From contig DCFC01000040.1 of NCBI GenBank assembly GCA_002314325.1, positions 81,811 through 101,192 of the forward strand: a DNA stretch of 19,382 nt, given 5' to 3'. Below, one piece after another: positions 1-8,373 of this stretch. Each line of letters begins with the position of its first letter. Positions within the stretch are counted from its first letter, which is position 1. The notes under the pieces were generated by a model, which made no database searches, was not told the origin of the DNA, and saw nothing but the letters and a program-made list of their open reading frames with translations. This DNA comes from Megamonas hypermegale (GTDB taxonomy: Bacteria; Bacillota; Negativicutes; Selenomonadales; Selenomonadaceae). Made by a program: the position numbers and the translations under genes.

Positions 1-80
1 TTTGTGCCAGCAAAGAAAAATTGCCTGGCATAATATAGAAATAAATTATTAAATATTTATCTTTAACATATATTATGCCA
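1..80. repeat. Palindrome-rich left-edge segment, possible fragment of the dispersed repeat
   Basis: Two overlapping foldable structures are visible. TGCCAGCAA (5-13) can pair with TTGCCTGGCA (21-30) with one bulged C. TGGCATAATATA (26-37) is a perfect 12-base inverted repeat of TATATTATGCCA (69-80). The words TATTATGCCA and GCAAAGAAAAATTGCC recur elsewhere: the first in the right-edge repeat near 19334, the second in the hairpin at 10755-10788. This suggests debris of dispersed repeats downstream of the DUF4867 gene. The segment is cut by the window edge, so its true extent is unknown. Confidence 0.4.
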
Positions 81-86
81 AACGGT

Positions 87-109
87 AATTTCTTTATTCT
101 AAAGAAATT
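87..109 (-). terminator. Hairpin at the end of the DUF4867 gene, weak terminator candidate
   Basis: AATTTCTTTA (87-96) and TAAAGAAATT (100-109) form a perfect 10-base stem with a 3-base loop that overlaps the stop codon of the minus-strand gene. On the minus strand no T-run follows, so it is a poor intrinsic terminator and may only protect the 3' end of the message. Confidence 0.3.
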
Positions 110-729
110 TATAACGTAGTATTTTCACCGACCAGACCGATAAAACCGCCGTCTTTATCCACGCCGCTTTCGCTGTGGCCGATAAGCCATTTGTTTGCGG
201 CAAAAAGTAGCTGATTTTCGCCGCTGTTGTCCGCCGGTTTTACTTTGAGCGGTAAATTCGTACCTTTCGGCAGGACTACGCCACAGCGAAATTCCGCACC
301 GTTTTCACGGCAAGGCGCATAATGCAGTGTCGTTGCGTACAGTTCCACCGCCGTTCCCTGCGGCACGAAGAACAGTTCCACATTTTTCGTTTCATATGTG
401 TTGTTACCATAGTCAATATCCTGCTGACGGCCGAGCATTAAGACTAAATCCGTTGCCGCGATGTCAATTTCCGAACTGCGGTGATATTCAACGGCATTCA
501 ATTTTTCATTATAACCGCTGCAAAAACCGAATTCCACTTCCATGCCGCCGAACACTTCATCTTGCATCTGCTGATAGAGCGGCAATTTTTCCAAGTCCGC
601 ATCGGACGGTTCATATACCACCCCTTCTTTTATCGGGTCTTTCGCGAGCATTGTCTGCACGAACTGCGCCGTATCGAGATTTAAAACTCTGCCGTACTGC
701 TTAAATTCCTTGTCCATTACACTTTTCAT
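109..729 (-). CDS. DUF4867 family protein, predicted cupin-like, linked to sugar catabolism
   Basis: The protein has 206 residues, the usual size for DUF4867, a Firmicutes family that I recall being found beside sugar-use genes and whose activity I do not know. The middle part has EYHRSSE and, further on, LFFVPQGTAVELYATTLHYAP. The spaced His and Glu residues and alternating hydrophobic strands look like a metal-binding cupin barrel, which is an inference. I chose the ATG at 729 because GAGGTGG lies at the right distance upstream; a GTG at 738 would fall inside that ribosome site. The gene begins 10 bases after the LacI-family regulator stop, so the two are probably co-transcribed and translationally coupled. 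A role as a sugar epimerase, mutarotase or ligand-sensing partner would fit, but nothing in the sequence decides. Confidence 0.75.
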   Translation of the reverse strand: MKSVMDKEFKQYGRVLNLDTAQFVQTMLAKDPIKEGVVYEPSDADLEKLPLYQQMQDEVFGGMEVEFGFCSGYNEKLNAVEYHRSSEIDIAATDLVLMLGRQQDIDYGNNTYETKNVELFFVPQGTAVELYATTLHYAPCRENGAEFRCGVVLPKGTNLPLKVKPADNSGENQLLFAANKWLIGHSESGVDKDGGFIGLVGENTTL

Positions 730-739
730 AATTTCCACC

Positions 740-1756
740 TCATAAATTTTCCAAAATTTTTATCTCATTTTTCATGATATGCTTCGTTTTATCCGGTTCA
801 ATGCCGTTCACCAGATATTCAAACACCACCTGCATGGCGCGCTGTCCCTGCCGGTATGGATGCTGATAGATAACTGCCTTTATTACGTGCTGTTTCATCA
901 TTTCCACCGTCGTCGGTACCGTGTCGAACGCCAAAATGGTCAAATCTTTCTGTCTGCCCAGCGACAATACGGCACGGCACGCTCCGTACACACCCGCTGC
1001 CACGATGAACAATACATTTATTTGCGGATACGTTTCCAGCATTTTCTTTGTTACATCGTAAGAGCAGATATCATCATCGTTATTTTCCTTGATATCCACG
1101 ATTTTAAAATTCTTGTTGTCGCGTATTTTGTATTCAAAACCTGCAAGACGCTGTTTATGTCCGAGGATTTTCGACGACCCCATGATGATGCCGATATCCG
1201 ATTTTGGCGGTGCAATCATCTTCAGCAGCGCGCCTGCCGTTTCGCCGCCGTTTACATAATCACTGCCCACATAGCAGTGGCGTTTCGTCTTGTCTATATC
1301 ATTGTTTATCGTTACGACGAAAATCCCGCTGTCGACGAATTTATCAATTTCCCGTGCAATTACTGCGTCATTGACCGGATTGATGATAAGCGCATTTACC
1401 TTGTCTTTCAGTTCCTTCATTATTTTATACTGTGAGGAAGCATCGTAACCGCGCATATTGCGCCAAATAACCTCCAGCCCGTAAATCTCATATTTTTCCG
1501 CCGCTAGCTTAATTCCGCGGATTACTTCATCAAAAAACGGATTGCCTTCCGACGAAAGCAGCACGCCTACGACCGGATGTTTTTTGCGTGCCGACAGCGC
1601 CTTGCCCGCCGGATTTGGTTTATAGCCAAGTTGTTTTGCCATATTTAAAACGAGCTCCTTCGTTTCCGGCTTGACATTGCCGCGACCGTTAATTACCCTG
1701 TCAACCGTTCCGCGCGACACACCGCACAAATCGGCGATTTTCTTTATCGTTACCAT
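740..1756 (-). CDS. LacI-family transcriptional regulator, likely of the xylose/xyloside locus
   Basis: The protein has 338 residues. Residues 2-25 are a LacI-type helix-turn-helix (VTIKKIADLCGVSRGTVDRV), followed by the hinge region (GYKPNPAGKALSARKK). From about residue 60 a periplasmic-binding-protein fold begins with VVGVLLSSEGNPFFDEVIRG; a C-terminal effector and dimerisation part runs to the end. The ATG at 1756 sits behind GGGGGAAG; an in-frame TTG one codon earlier is too close to that site. It lies downstream of the glycosidase and transport genes but has its own promoter. The likely targets are the palindromes in front of xylulokinase and the isomerase-like gene. The effector is unknown; a pentose or xylo-oligosaccharide is the obvious guess. 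Confidence 0.9.
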   Translation of the reverse strand: MVTIKKIADLCGVSRGTVDRVINGRGNVKPETKELVLNMAKQLGYKPNPAGKALSARKKHPVVGVLLSSEGNPFFDEVIRGIKLAAEKYEIYGLEVIWRNMRGYDASSQYKIMKELKDKVNALIINPVNDAVIAREIDKFVDSGIFVVTINNDIDKTKRHCYVGSDYVNGGETAGALLKMIAPPKSDIGIIMGSSKILGHKQRLAGFEYKIRDNKNFKIVDIKENNDDDICSYDVTKKMLETYPQINVLFIVAAGVYGACRAVLSLGRQKDLTILAFDTVPTTVEMMKQHVIKAVIYQHPYRQGQRAMQVVFEYLVNGIEPDKTKHIMKNEIKILENL

Positions 1757-1792
1757 CAATCTTCCCCCATAATGCTATATTTTCGTTCCTGT

Positions 1793-1801
1793 ATTATAAC
1801 A
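1793..1801 (-). promoter_or_regulatory. Extended -10 promoter of the LacI-family gene
   Basis: On the minus strand the sequence reads TGTTATAAT, a TGn-extended perfect -10 box, about 37 bases before the chosen start codon. No good -35 box lies 17 bases upstream, as is usual for extended -10 promoters. It implies that the regulator and DUF4867 gene can be expressed independently of the upstream operon. Confidence 0.55.
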
Positions 1802-1897
1802 ATATTATTACCATAACATATCAGTTCAAAAAATTAAATGATTTTTCCTGAAAATATTCATTTTTTATCTAGCACTATGGACATGGTTATTATTTAA

Positions 1898-1929
1898 TTC
1901 GACTGATGTATTACTATACACCAGCTGAA
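1898..1929 (-). other. Imperfect hairpin between the GH43 gene and the regulator gene
   Basis: TTCGACTGATGTAT (1898-1911) can pair imperfectly with ATACACCAGCTGAA (1916-1929) around a 4-base loop; the best paired blocks are TTC/GAA, CTG/CAG and TGTAT/ATACA. It lies just after the GH43 stop codon. There is no T-run on the minus strand, so it may be an mRNA 3'-end structure rather than a terminator. Confidence 0.35.
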
Positions 1930-1940
1930 GTTTTATTTCT

Positions 1941-3554
1941 CTAATTCAATTCTTTATACATAAAATAATCAAAGTCAGCTGGTTTATTTGTTCCGCTTAT
2001 ATCTACGCAGTTTATACCTACAAATGCTCCTGTAAAGAAACCGCCGCCGCGGATATAATCATCAGATAATTTATAGCTGTCAAATACGGCAGGAATTTTA
2101 ACAAAATTTTTACCGTCAAAGGAATACAGATAATAATATTTATCGTATCTTACTTCCACTTTGAAATGAACCGTCTTCACATCTTCCGGAATAACGATTT
2201 CATTTCCGGCAAGCGGCATAGTGAATACACCGTTATCAGCGCAGACAATATCAATAATTTTGCCAACATTTTCTTTCCATGTAATATGCACATTTGTCCA
2301 ATTTTCCGTATTATAATAGCATACCATACCTGCCATCTGTTGGAATGTTTCTGGTTCAAATTCCACACTTGTTGCCGCATCGAAATTAAATGCCTGCCAT
2401 CTTCTTGCTACTAATGCCTGTGTAAACACTGATGTCAGTGATTCCTTTCCGTATAAACGCAAAAATCCTTTTCTTGCTTTTAATGTGGCGATATTTTCTG
2501 TAAGAGGAATACGTAAGGACTGAAAATTAATATTCAGCGTATCTCCATCAAAATCATCTTTAATTGGACAAGTAGGTTCCCATTTCTGTTCCGGTAAATC
2601 AGGTGCCTGAACTTCCGTAAGACCCGCTCTGCCGCCGACAACAACAGGCCATCCGTTCTTCCATTCAACTTTCTGAATAGCCGTTTCACGTCCGAGCGGA
2701 CAGTATGCATGCTGTTCACGTTCTCTAATCGGCTGATTAGAAAAATCAAGAGGACGACCCGTTAAATGCGCCAGATACCATTCACCATTTTGAGTTTCCA
2801 CCAGAGAAGCATGACCGCATTTTTGTAATTTGTTTTTCGGTTCCAACCATGCAGATAACAGCGGATAATTAGGGTCAGTTTCATATTCACCGTCAATAGT
2901 CTTACACCGTGCCACTGTTTCTGCATGCTGATATGTCGTACCGCCTTCTGCCACAAATAGATAATACATACCGTCTATATGATATAAATGCGGACCTTCT
3001 GTATATTTAATATCAGTACCTTTATAAATAATTTTCGGTTTACCGATTAATTTTTTCTGTTCCGGAGAATATTCCTGCAAGCAAATACCGTAAAAATTAT
3101 GATTATACACTCTGTGGTCCCAATACATATTTACAAGATATTTTCTGCCGTCGCTATCGTGAAACAGTGATGCATCGAAACCGGAGCCATTAAGCTCAAC
3201 AGGGTCGCTCCACACGCCATCAACCGTATCACATGTAGTAAGATAATTTTTACAATCTTTCCACATACCGTCTACAACTTTTACATCCGTATAAATGAGC
3301 CAAAATTTACCATCAGCATACGATAAATCCGGTGCCCAAATACCGCCTGAATTCGGATTGCCCTTCATATCCAAATATTTTACTGCATTTAATGGATGCG
3401 CTACTAAATGCCAGTTTACCAAATCCTTAGAATGATGAATTTGTACTCCCGGAAACCATTCAAACGTTGAAGTAGCAATATAATAATCATCACCCGCACG
3501 ACAAATGCTAGGGTCAGGATTAAAACCTCTCAGTACAGGATTTTTTATCATCAT
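1941..3554 (-). CDS. xynB: GH43 beta-xylosidase (xylan 1,4-beta-xylosidase), cytoplasmic
   Basis: This 537-residue protein cleaves xylose from the non-reducing end of xylo-oligosaccharides with inversion. It has no signal peptide and opens directly with NPVLRGFNPDPSI, so it acts on imported oligosaccharides. The predicted catalytic base is D14, the pKa-tuning Asp is D127 (GFDASLF) and the general acid is E186 (YTEGPHLY). These numbers coincide with those I recall for the Selenomonas ruminantium enzyme SXA, and length and motif wording also agree. Residues from about 320 onward form the C-terminal beta-sandwich that closes the active site in this subfamily (ending FDYFMYKEL). Some relatives also have alpha-L-arabinofuranosidase activity. 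A GAGG lies 11 bases before the first of two adjacent ATGs. It starts 24 bases after the GPH symporter gene and is evidently its operon partner. Confidence 0.96.
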   Translation of the reverse strand: MMIKNPVLRGFNPDPSICRAGDDYYIATSTFEWFPGVQIHHSKDLVNWHLVAHPLNAVKYLDMKGNPNSGGIWAPDLSYADGKFWLIYTDVKVVDGMWKDCKNYLTTCDTVDGVWSDPVELNGSGFDASLFHDSDGRKYLVNMYWDHRVYNHNFYGICLQEYSPEQKKLIGKPKIIYKGTDIKYTEGPHLYHIDGMYYLFVAEGGTTYQHAETVARCKTIDGEYETDPNYPLLSAWLEPKNKLQKCGHASLVETQNGEWYLAHLTGRPLDFSNQPIREREQHAYCPLGRETAIQKVEWKNGWPVVVGGRAGLTEVQAPDLPEQKWEPTCPIKDDFDGDTLNINFQSLRIPLTENIATLKARKGFLRLYGKESLTSVFTQALVARRWQAFNFDAATSVEFEPETFQQMAGMVCYYNTENWTNVHITWKENVGKIIDIVCADNGVFTMPLAGNEIVIPEDVKTVHFKVEVRYDKYYYLYSFDGKNFVKIPAVFDSYKLSDDYIRGGGFFTGAFVGINCVDISGTNKPADFDYFMYKELN

Positions 3555-3578
3555 AATTATTTACGCCTCACTTTTAAA

Positions 3579-4916
3579 TCAATTTTCTTTAGCACGACGG
3601 ATAGCCAAATCGCGTATAACCTGCGGATAAACTTTATCAATATTAGCCGTCAGCATAAGCAGAATTCCCAAAATACAGATTGCAATCGGAATGTATACGT
3701 AAATCGCCATTATTGCCGTTATAGCACTGGCACTCTGTACTGCAACGGAGCCGTCATAACTGCCCATAGCCAAAACGATACCGACAATGGCACCGCCGAC
3801 ACCGCCGCCGACTTTCATACCGAAGCTGGTTACACTGTAAGTTACGCCTTCAATACGTTTATTCGTTTTCCATTCACCGTAATCAACAACATCTGCTACA
3901 AGAGCAAACAAACCTGCATTATGCGGTGCTCTACCGATACCTGCAATAACATTACCCAAAAGAGCACAGTAATAATTATCCGGGAACAATGCTATAATAC
4001 CGAAGCCGATAATCATAACAACATAACCGCCAATCATACAATTCCATTTACCGAATTTATTAGCAATAACCTGAAAAAACAGACAGGACAACATAAGTGG
4101 AATATTACAGAATAAAGTAATTACACCGAACATATTTTCATCATGAAAAATATATTTTACATAATACATACCGCTGCTGCTATTTACAGCAAACATAATG
4201 TAATCCATTACGAAGATTATCGTTAAATAAATGAAATACTTATTTTTTACCAAATAAGATAACGATTTAAAAAAACCTATATTTTCTTCTTTCGTTGCTA
4301 CCGGTTGAACACGTTCTTTACAGAAAAAGAATGTTATAAGCAGACAGCACATAGCGATTATACCGTAAATACTGGTAATACCGAACCAGCCTAAAGCTTT
4401 AGCAGCCGGAGGAGTTATAAAAGCAAGTGCAATTACCAATAAATTTACCATGAAAAAACGAACTGAACTTAAAGACGTACGTTCCTTCTGACTATCAGTA
4501 ATAAAAGATAATAAAGCGTTATATGGTAAATTAGCTGCCGTATACACTACAACAGTTAAAAAGAAATACGTACAGAAAGCATAAATGATTTTTCCCGTTT
4601 CACCGATATCCGGTACACTGAAAGTTAAAACCAAAGCGATTGCCATAAACGGAGCCATCCATAAAAGCCAAGGACGGGCTTTACCCCATCTTGTTTTTGT
4701 TTTATCGATAATAGCCCCCATTACCAAATCACTGATACCGTCAAAAATTCTTGATGCCAGCATAATCCCGCCGACTGCTGCCGCACTAATCATTACACTG
4801 TCCGTATAATAAATTGTCATGAACAATGCTAAAACGTTCCATACAAAGTTACAGCCGCAATCGCCTGCACCGAAGGCCAGTTTTTCACCTACGGAAATTT
4901 TATTTCCCTTTTCCAT
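3579..4916 (-). CDS. GPH-family glycoside/pentoside:cation symporter (MFS), XynP/XylP-like
   Basis: This 445-residue membrane protein of the glycoside-pentoside-hexuronide symporter family has about 12 hydrophobic segments. Family hallmarks include the opening FGAGDCGCNFVWNVL, the loop DGISDLVMGAIIDKTKTRWG with KARPW after the second and third helices, and KNKRIEGVTYSVTSFG in the C-terminal half. AAAGGAG is placed well before the ATG. The partner GH43 enzyme suggests that the substrate is xylobiose or a longer xylo-oligosaccharide, taken up with H+ or Na+ and hydrolysed inside; the substrate is inferred from context only. Base composition is visibly AT-richer than the xylulokinase gene: 20 of 60 bases are G or C at 4441-4500. 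Confidence 0.93.
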   Translation of the reverse strand: MEKGNKISVGEKLAFGAGDCGCNFVWNVLALFMTIYYTDSVMISAAAVGGIMLASRIFDGISDLVMGAIIDKTKTRWGKARPWLLWMAPFMAIALVLTFSVPDIGETGKIIYAFCTYFFLTVVVYTAANLPYNALLSFITDSQKERTSLSSVRFFMVNLLVIALAFITPPAAKALGWFGITSIYGIIAMCCLLITFFFCKERVQPVATKEENIGFFKSLSYLVKNKYFIYLTIIFVMDYIMFAVNSSSGMYYVKYIFHDENMFGVITLFCNIPLMLSCLFFQVIANKFGKWNCMIGGYVVMIIGFGIIALFPDNYYCALLGNVIAGIGRAPHNAGLFALVADVVDYGEWKTNKRIEGVTYSVTSFGMKVGGGVGGAIVGIVLAMGSYDGSVAVQSASAITAIMAIYVYIPIAICILGILLMLTANIDKVYPQVIRDLAIRRAKEN

Positions 4917-4955
4917 TTTAATTCTCCTTTCACATCTAATGAAAATATGTATCCA

Positions 4956-5058
4956 GAAAAAACCTATGGCAAGTGTTATACTGATAAGAGTACCAAGCTT
5001 ATAGTAGCAGTATAATGCTTTAATAAATTAATCAGTATAATCTGCTATAGGCTTTTTC
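4956..5058. promoter_or_regulatory. Long imperfect hairpin inside the operon, possible attenuator or mRNA stabiliser
   Basis: The 161-base gap between the sugar-porter and GPH genes folds into a long stem. GAAAAAACCTAT (4956-4967) pairs with ATAGGCTTTTTC (5047-5058) with one mismatch, and TTATACTGAT (4976-4985) pairs perfectly with ATCAGTATAA (5031-5040). On the minus strand the distal arm ends in a run of six T, terminator-like. It could partly end transcription after the sugar porter or fix the 3' end of an upstream message, setting different amounts of kinase/porter and symporter/xylosidase. The loop side holds a relative of the dispersed repeat. Confidence 0.5.
4974..5016 (-). repeat. Degenerate third copy of the dispersed intergenic repeat
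   Basis: Read on the minus strand, this segment starts ATTATACTGCT, continues ACTATAAGCT and ends CAGTATAACA. The copy at 11782-11850 has ATTATACTACT, then CTATAAGCT and CAGTATAGCA in the same order and similar spacing. The middle is not conserved, so membership is tentative. Confidence 0.35.
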
Positions 5059-5077
5059 TTTATTTATAACCTTTTAA

Positions 5078-6490
5078 TTAGCAACCGATATCTTTAAGTT
5101 TTTTGCCTTCCATGAGGTTCTGTTCAATTTTTTCCAGCGTAACACCTTTTGTTTCCGGAACATAGCGGATTGTCAGATATACGAACAAAGCGTTTAAGAG
5201 TGCATATAACCAGAAAGTCATTGTAGAACCGAGTGTATCAAGCAAAGTTAAGAATGTAGCACCGATTAAAGTGCAGGATAACCAGTTCGTCATCGTAGAG
5301 CATGCGATACCGAAATCACGGCTTTTAAGAGGCTGAATTTCCGAGCATAAAATCCATACGACAGGACCTGCGCCGAAACCGAAACCGATAATAGCCAAAA
5401 GCACCATACCTGCGGATAAATACGGTATCCAGCTTGCAGTAGAACCGCTTTCCAGACCGAAGAAGCAAACACCGAGAACGAATAAGGACACAGCCATTAT
5501 AGCAAAACATCTTTTAAGCGCCGGTTTACGACCGGATTTATCAACCGTACCTACAGCAATAAATGTAGCAAGTACGAATACAAGACCGTTTACAACCGTA
5601 CCAATCATTTGTTCTTCCGTTGAGGAGAAACCGGCGATGCTTAAAATTTTCGGCGAATAATACATAATGATATTAAAACCGGTGAGCTGCTGCATGAACT
5701 GTAAAAGAACACCTAAGAATACGGCACGGCGCACATTTTTATTAGCTTTGAATAATTCCCAGCCAGCCTGTTTTACTTTCAGATTTTCTTTAATATCATG
5801 CAGTTCTTCCTTAGCTATTTCCACATTAGCGTGCATAGTGCTCAAAACATCGGCACTGTCCTGAAAACGACCTTTGGAAGCGAGCCAACGCGGACTTTCC
5901 GGTAATGCCAGTACGCACAAAATAAGGAGAACAGCCGGAATGGCAATTACCATAAGCATTGCACGCCAATCACCTGTATAGCTGAAATACGTATCAGATA
6001 AGAATGCAACCAAAATACCGACTGTAACCATCAGTTGATAGCCGGAAATAATACTGCCGCGCGCATTTTTATCGGACATTTCCGCCAGATAAAGCGGTGC
6101 TGTATATGAAGCGATACCTACGGACAAACCTAAAATCAGACGGGCACCGATGAGCATTTCCACGCTTGTCGCATTACCGGAGCCAAGGCAGCCGACAATA
6201 AACAGTGCCGCACCAATCATCAGAGATTTTTTACGACCGATACCGGAGGATAATCGCGAAGCCACGATTGCACCGACAGCTGCACCGACCATCATGGAGC
6301 TTACAACCCATTCCTGAAGTCTGCTTGTCAGTTCCCATTCTTTGGCAATGAACGGCAAGGCACCGGAAATAACGCCCTGGTCAAGACCGAACAGCAGACC
6401 AGCCATACCGGCTACAACGAATACGAAAATCCGCACGAATTTTACTTTCCCCGCTGAAGTCGTTTGAAAAGTCTCTTTAATATTTTCCAT
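5078..6490 (-). CDS. xylT: MFS sugar porter, probable D-xylose:H+ symporter
   Basis: This 470-residue protein belongs to the sugar porter (XylE/GLUT) family with about 12 membrane helices. Signature stretches in order are [14 protein letters not shown] (35-48, helix 1), GRKKS in the loop between helices 2 and 3 (85-89), PESPRWLA (197-204), QQLTGFN in helix 7 (267-273, the sugar-binding glutamine pair and asparagine) and PETKG near the C-terminus. GAGGAG precedes the ATG. It lies 24 bases after xylulokinase in the same direction, so free xylose is the most likely substrate; arabinose or another monosaccharide cannot be excluded from sequence. The gene symbol follows context rather than proof. 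Confidence 0.92.
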   Translation of the reverse strand: MENIKETFQTTSAGKVKFVRIFVFVVAGMAGLLFGLDQGVISGALPFIAKEWELTSRLQEWVVSSMMVGAAVGAIVASRLSSGIGRKKSLMIGAALFIVGCLGSGNATSVEMLIGARLILGLSVGIASYTAPLYLAEMSDKNARGSIISGYQLMVTVGILVAFLSDTYFSYTGDWRAMLMVIAIPAVLLILCVLALPESPRWLASKGRFQDSADVLSTMHANVEIAKEELHDIKENLKVKQAGWELFKANKNVRRAVFLGVLLQFMQQLTGFNIIMYYSPKILSIAGFSSTEEQMIGTVVNGLVFVLATFIAVGTVDKSGRKPALKRCFAIMAVSLFVLGVCFFGLESGSTASWIPYLSAGMVLLAIIGFGFGAGPVVWILCSEIQPLKSRDFGIACSTMTNWLSCTLIGATFLTLLDTLGSTMTFWLYALLNALFVYLTIRYVPETKGVTLEKIEQNLMEGKKLKDIGC

Positions 6491-6514
6491 TTTAACTCTC
6501 CTCTTTCGCTTAAA

Positions 6515-8038
6515 TCACAACTGCGCTAAATCTTCATAGCAGTCTTTCAGCTGTGCATATACTTTTTTATACAGAGCATGGCCTTTTTCGTAATAATCAT
6601 GTTCTTCCTGTATCGGAGCGCATGTCGTGCCTGTCTTGATGAATTCATCACATGCCGAAACAACGTCTTTGAACATGCCTGCCCCGACACCTGCCAGAAT
6701 TGCCACGCCGAGCGCCGGTCCTTCTTCGGAAGTCAGCGTCTTGACTTCGCAGTTGAACATGTCGGCAAGCATCTGACGCCATACAGGGCTTTTTCCGCCG
6801 CCGCCGCACGCCATCATTTCAGCTACATTTACGCCCATGCCTTTTAAGATGTCGTAGCAGTCGCTCAAGGAATAAGCCACGCCTTCCATAACGGCGCGCA
6901 TCATGTTTTCTTTCGTATGAATAGCCGACAGTCCGAAGAATACGCCTCTGGCATTCGGATTTAAATGCGGTGTGCGTTCGCCCATCAAATACGGCAGATA
7001 TATCAGGCGGTCACTGCCGCACGGAATTTTCGCCACGGCTTCATTCATAAGTACATACGGGTCTTTACCGAGTTTTTCCGCCTGCACTTTATAATTGTCG
7101 GCGATATTATCGCGGAACCATTTGAGTGAAAGCCCTGCCGCCAACGTAACGCCCATTACGTGCCAGCAGCCAGGTACAGCGCAGCAGAATGTATGTACTC
7201 TGCCTTCTGGGTCGATACTGAGTTTGTTCGTATGCGCGAAAACAACGCCGCTCGTGCCGATTGTCGTAAACGCTCTGCCGTCTTTGACAATGCCCGTGCC
7301 GATTGCCGCAGCCGCATTGTCGCCTGCGCCGCCGACAACGACAGTATCTGTCGTCAAACCGGATTTTGCGGCAAACTGTGCGCTTATATGACTGGTAACT
7401 TCCGGTGATTCATATACTTTTGCCAGCAGATTTTTATCTATATCGAGTTTTTCTAAAATTTCATCCGACCAGCAGCGGTTCGGAATATCGAGCAGCTGCA
7501 TACCGCTTGCATCGGAAACTTCCGTCGCGTATTCGCCCGTCATGCAGAAACGCACATAATCCTTCGGCAGTAAAATATGCGCGCATTTGGCGTAATTTTC
7601 CGGTTCGTTGTTGCGCACCCAGAGAATTTTGGACGCAGTGAAACCGGTGAGCGCCGGATTTGCCGTGATTTCAATCAGGCGTTTTTCGCCGACTTTTGCC
7701 GTGATTTCTTCGCATTCCTTCGCTGTGCGCTGGTCGCACCAGATAATCGAAGGACGGATTACTTTATTGTCCTTGTCGAGCATGACAAGCCCGTGCATCT
7801 GACCGGAAAGTCCCACGCCCTTGATGTCTTTCGGGTCGACTTTCGCTTTGGCAATCACCTGCTGAATTGTATGCAGCGAAGCATTATACCAGTCCTCCGG
7901 ATTTTGTTCTGCCCAGCCGTTTTGCGGCTGGTACAGCGGATATTCTTCGCTGGCGGAAGCCACCGGCTGCATGGTTTCATCGAATAAAACCGTTTTCGTC
8001 GCCGAAGTTCCGATATCCAGTCCCAATAAATATTTCAT
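6515..8038 (-). CDS. xylB: Xylulokinase (FGGY family)
   Basis: This 507-residue protein phosphorylates D-xylulose to D-xylulose 5-phosphate for the pentose phosphate or phosphoketolase route. The N-terminal actin-like domain opens with LLGLDIGTSATK (D8) and includes GLSGQMHGLV (77-85), the xylulose-binding loop. The C-terminal domain carries the putative catalytic Asp in GGAGDNAAAA (D240), then GVAYSLSD and the nucleotide-binding GGGGKSPVW. Length and motif order match bacterial XylB. An AAGGCGG site lies 8 bases before the ATG. It is the first gene of the minus-strand operon and is read from a promoter with a palindromic operator. It is more GC-rich than the downstream symporter gene (34 of 60 bases at 7261-7320). 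Confidence 0.95.
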   Translation of the reverse strand: MKYLLGLDIGTSATKTVLFDETMQPVASASEEYPLYQPQNGWAEQNPEDWYNASLHTIQQVIAKAKVDPKDIKGVGLSGQMHGLVMLDKDNKVIRPSIIWCDQRTAKECEEITAKVGEKRLIEITANPALTGFTASKILWVRNNEPENYAKCAHILLPKDYVRFCMTGEYATEVSDASGMQLLDIPNRCWSDEILEKLDIDKNLLAKVYESPEVTSHISAQFAAKSGLTTDTVVVGGAGDNAAAAIGTGIVKDGRAFTTIGTSGVVFAHTNKLSIDPEGRVHTFCCAVPGCWHVMGVTLAAGLSLKWFRDNIADNYKVQAEKLGKDPYVLMNEAVAKIPCGSDRLIYLPYLMGERTPHLNPNARGVFFGLSAIHTKENMMRAVMEGVAYSLSDCYDILKGMGVNVAEMMACGGGGKSPVWRQMLADMFNCEVKTLTSEEGPALGVAILAGVGAGMFKDVVSACDEFIKTGTTCAPIQEEHDYYEKGHALYKKVYAQLKDCYEDLAQL

Positions 8039-8086
8039 CTATAAAACCGCCTTTCCTAAATTGCACTCTCGCTTTAATGTCTAATT

Positions 8087-8102
8087 TTGTGCTCAAGCAC
8101 AT
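8087..8102. promoter_or_regulatory. Palindromic operator of the xylulokinase operon
   Basis: The sequence is TTGTGCTCAAGCACAT. Its TGTGCT/AGCACA arms are perfect over 6 bases around a 2-base centre. On the minus strand it begins 12 bases after the -10 box, so a bound regulator would sit over the early transcribed region. It is nearly identical to the site at 8374-8389, which marks a shared regulator, most simply the LacI-family protein of this window. Confidence 0.65.
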
Positions 8103-8113
8103 CTGTTGTTTTT

Positions 8114-8142
8114 AATATATCACCTTTAAATTTATCCGTCAA
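8114..8142 (-). promoter_or_regulatory. Promoter of the xylulokinase operon
   Basis: Read on the minus strand: -35 TTGACG (8142-8137), a 17-base spacer, and -10 TATATT (8119-8114). The expected start of transcription falls just upstream of or at the edge of the operator at 8087-8102, leaving a leader of about 70 bases before xylulokinase. Confidence 0.7.
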
Positions 8143-8340
8143 TACTTATTTTTGATATTTTTCAGTTTTTTGCAAATTGAAACTGTTCTCTTCCATATAA
8201 TAAGCAAAAAATCTTTTATTTCCGGCGTTTATAACCATTGGAAATATTTTAATCCGTTCATCGCTCTGCTGATTTTCCCGTATAAACGGTACAAAAAATC
8301 CAGCTGAGAATATTATTATAAATTTTAAGAAAAATTTTTA
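8143..8340. other. AT-rich spacer between divergent promoters
   Basis: This is the middle of the 400-base divergent intergenic region between the xylulokinase and isomerase-like genes. I see no gene or strong hairpin. A weak palindrome CCGTATAAACGG lies at 8278-8289. No convincing catabolite-repression (cre) site was found by eye, though a degenerate one could be missed. Confidence 0.4.
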
Positions 8341-8369
8341 TTGACAAAAGCATTAGCTGGTGCTATTCT
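8341..8369 (+). promoter_or_regulatory. Promoter of the isomerase-like gene
   Basis: A perfect -35 TTGACA (8341-8346), a 17-base spacer and -10 TATTCT (8364-8369) lie about 70 bases before the chosen ATG at 8439. The operator palindrome starts 4 bases after the -10 and covers the expected transcription start, a typical repressor arrangement. Confidence 0.8.
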
Positions 8370-8373
8370 TTAA

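Noticed and set aside
779..1435. 218-residue plus-strand reading frame opposite the LacI-family gene
   Set aside because: It is antisense to a clear family member, has no ribosome site, and has an unconvincing His/Arg-rich composition.
8278..8289. CCGTATAAACGG as a further operator
   Set aside because: The arms are only 4 bases, there is no second copy, and it is not placed on either promoter.
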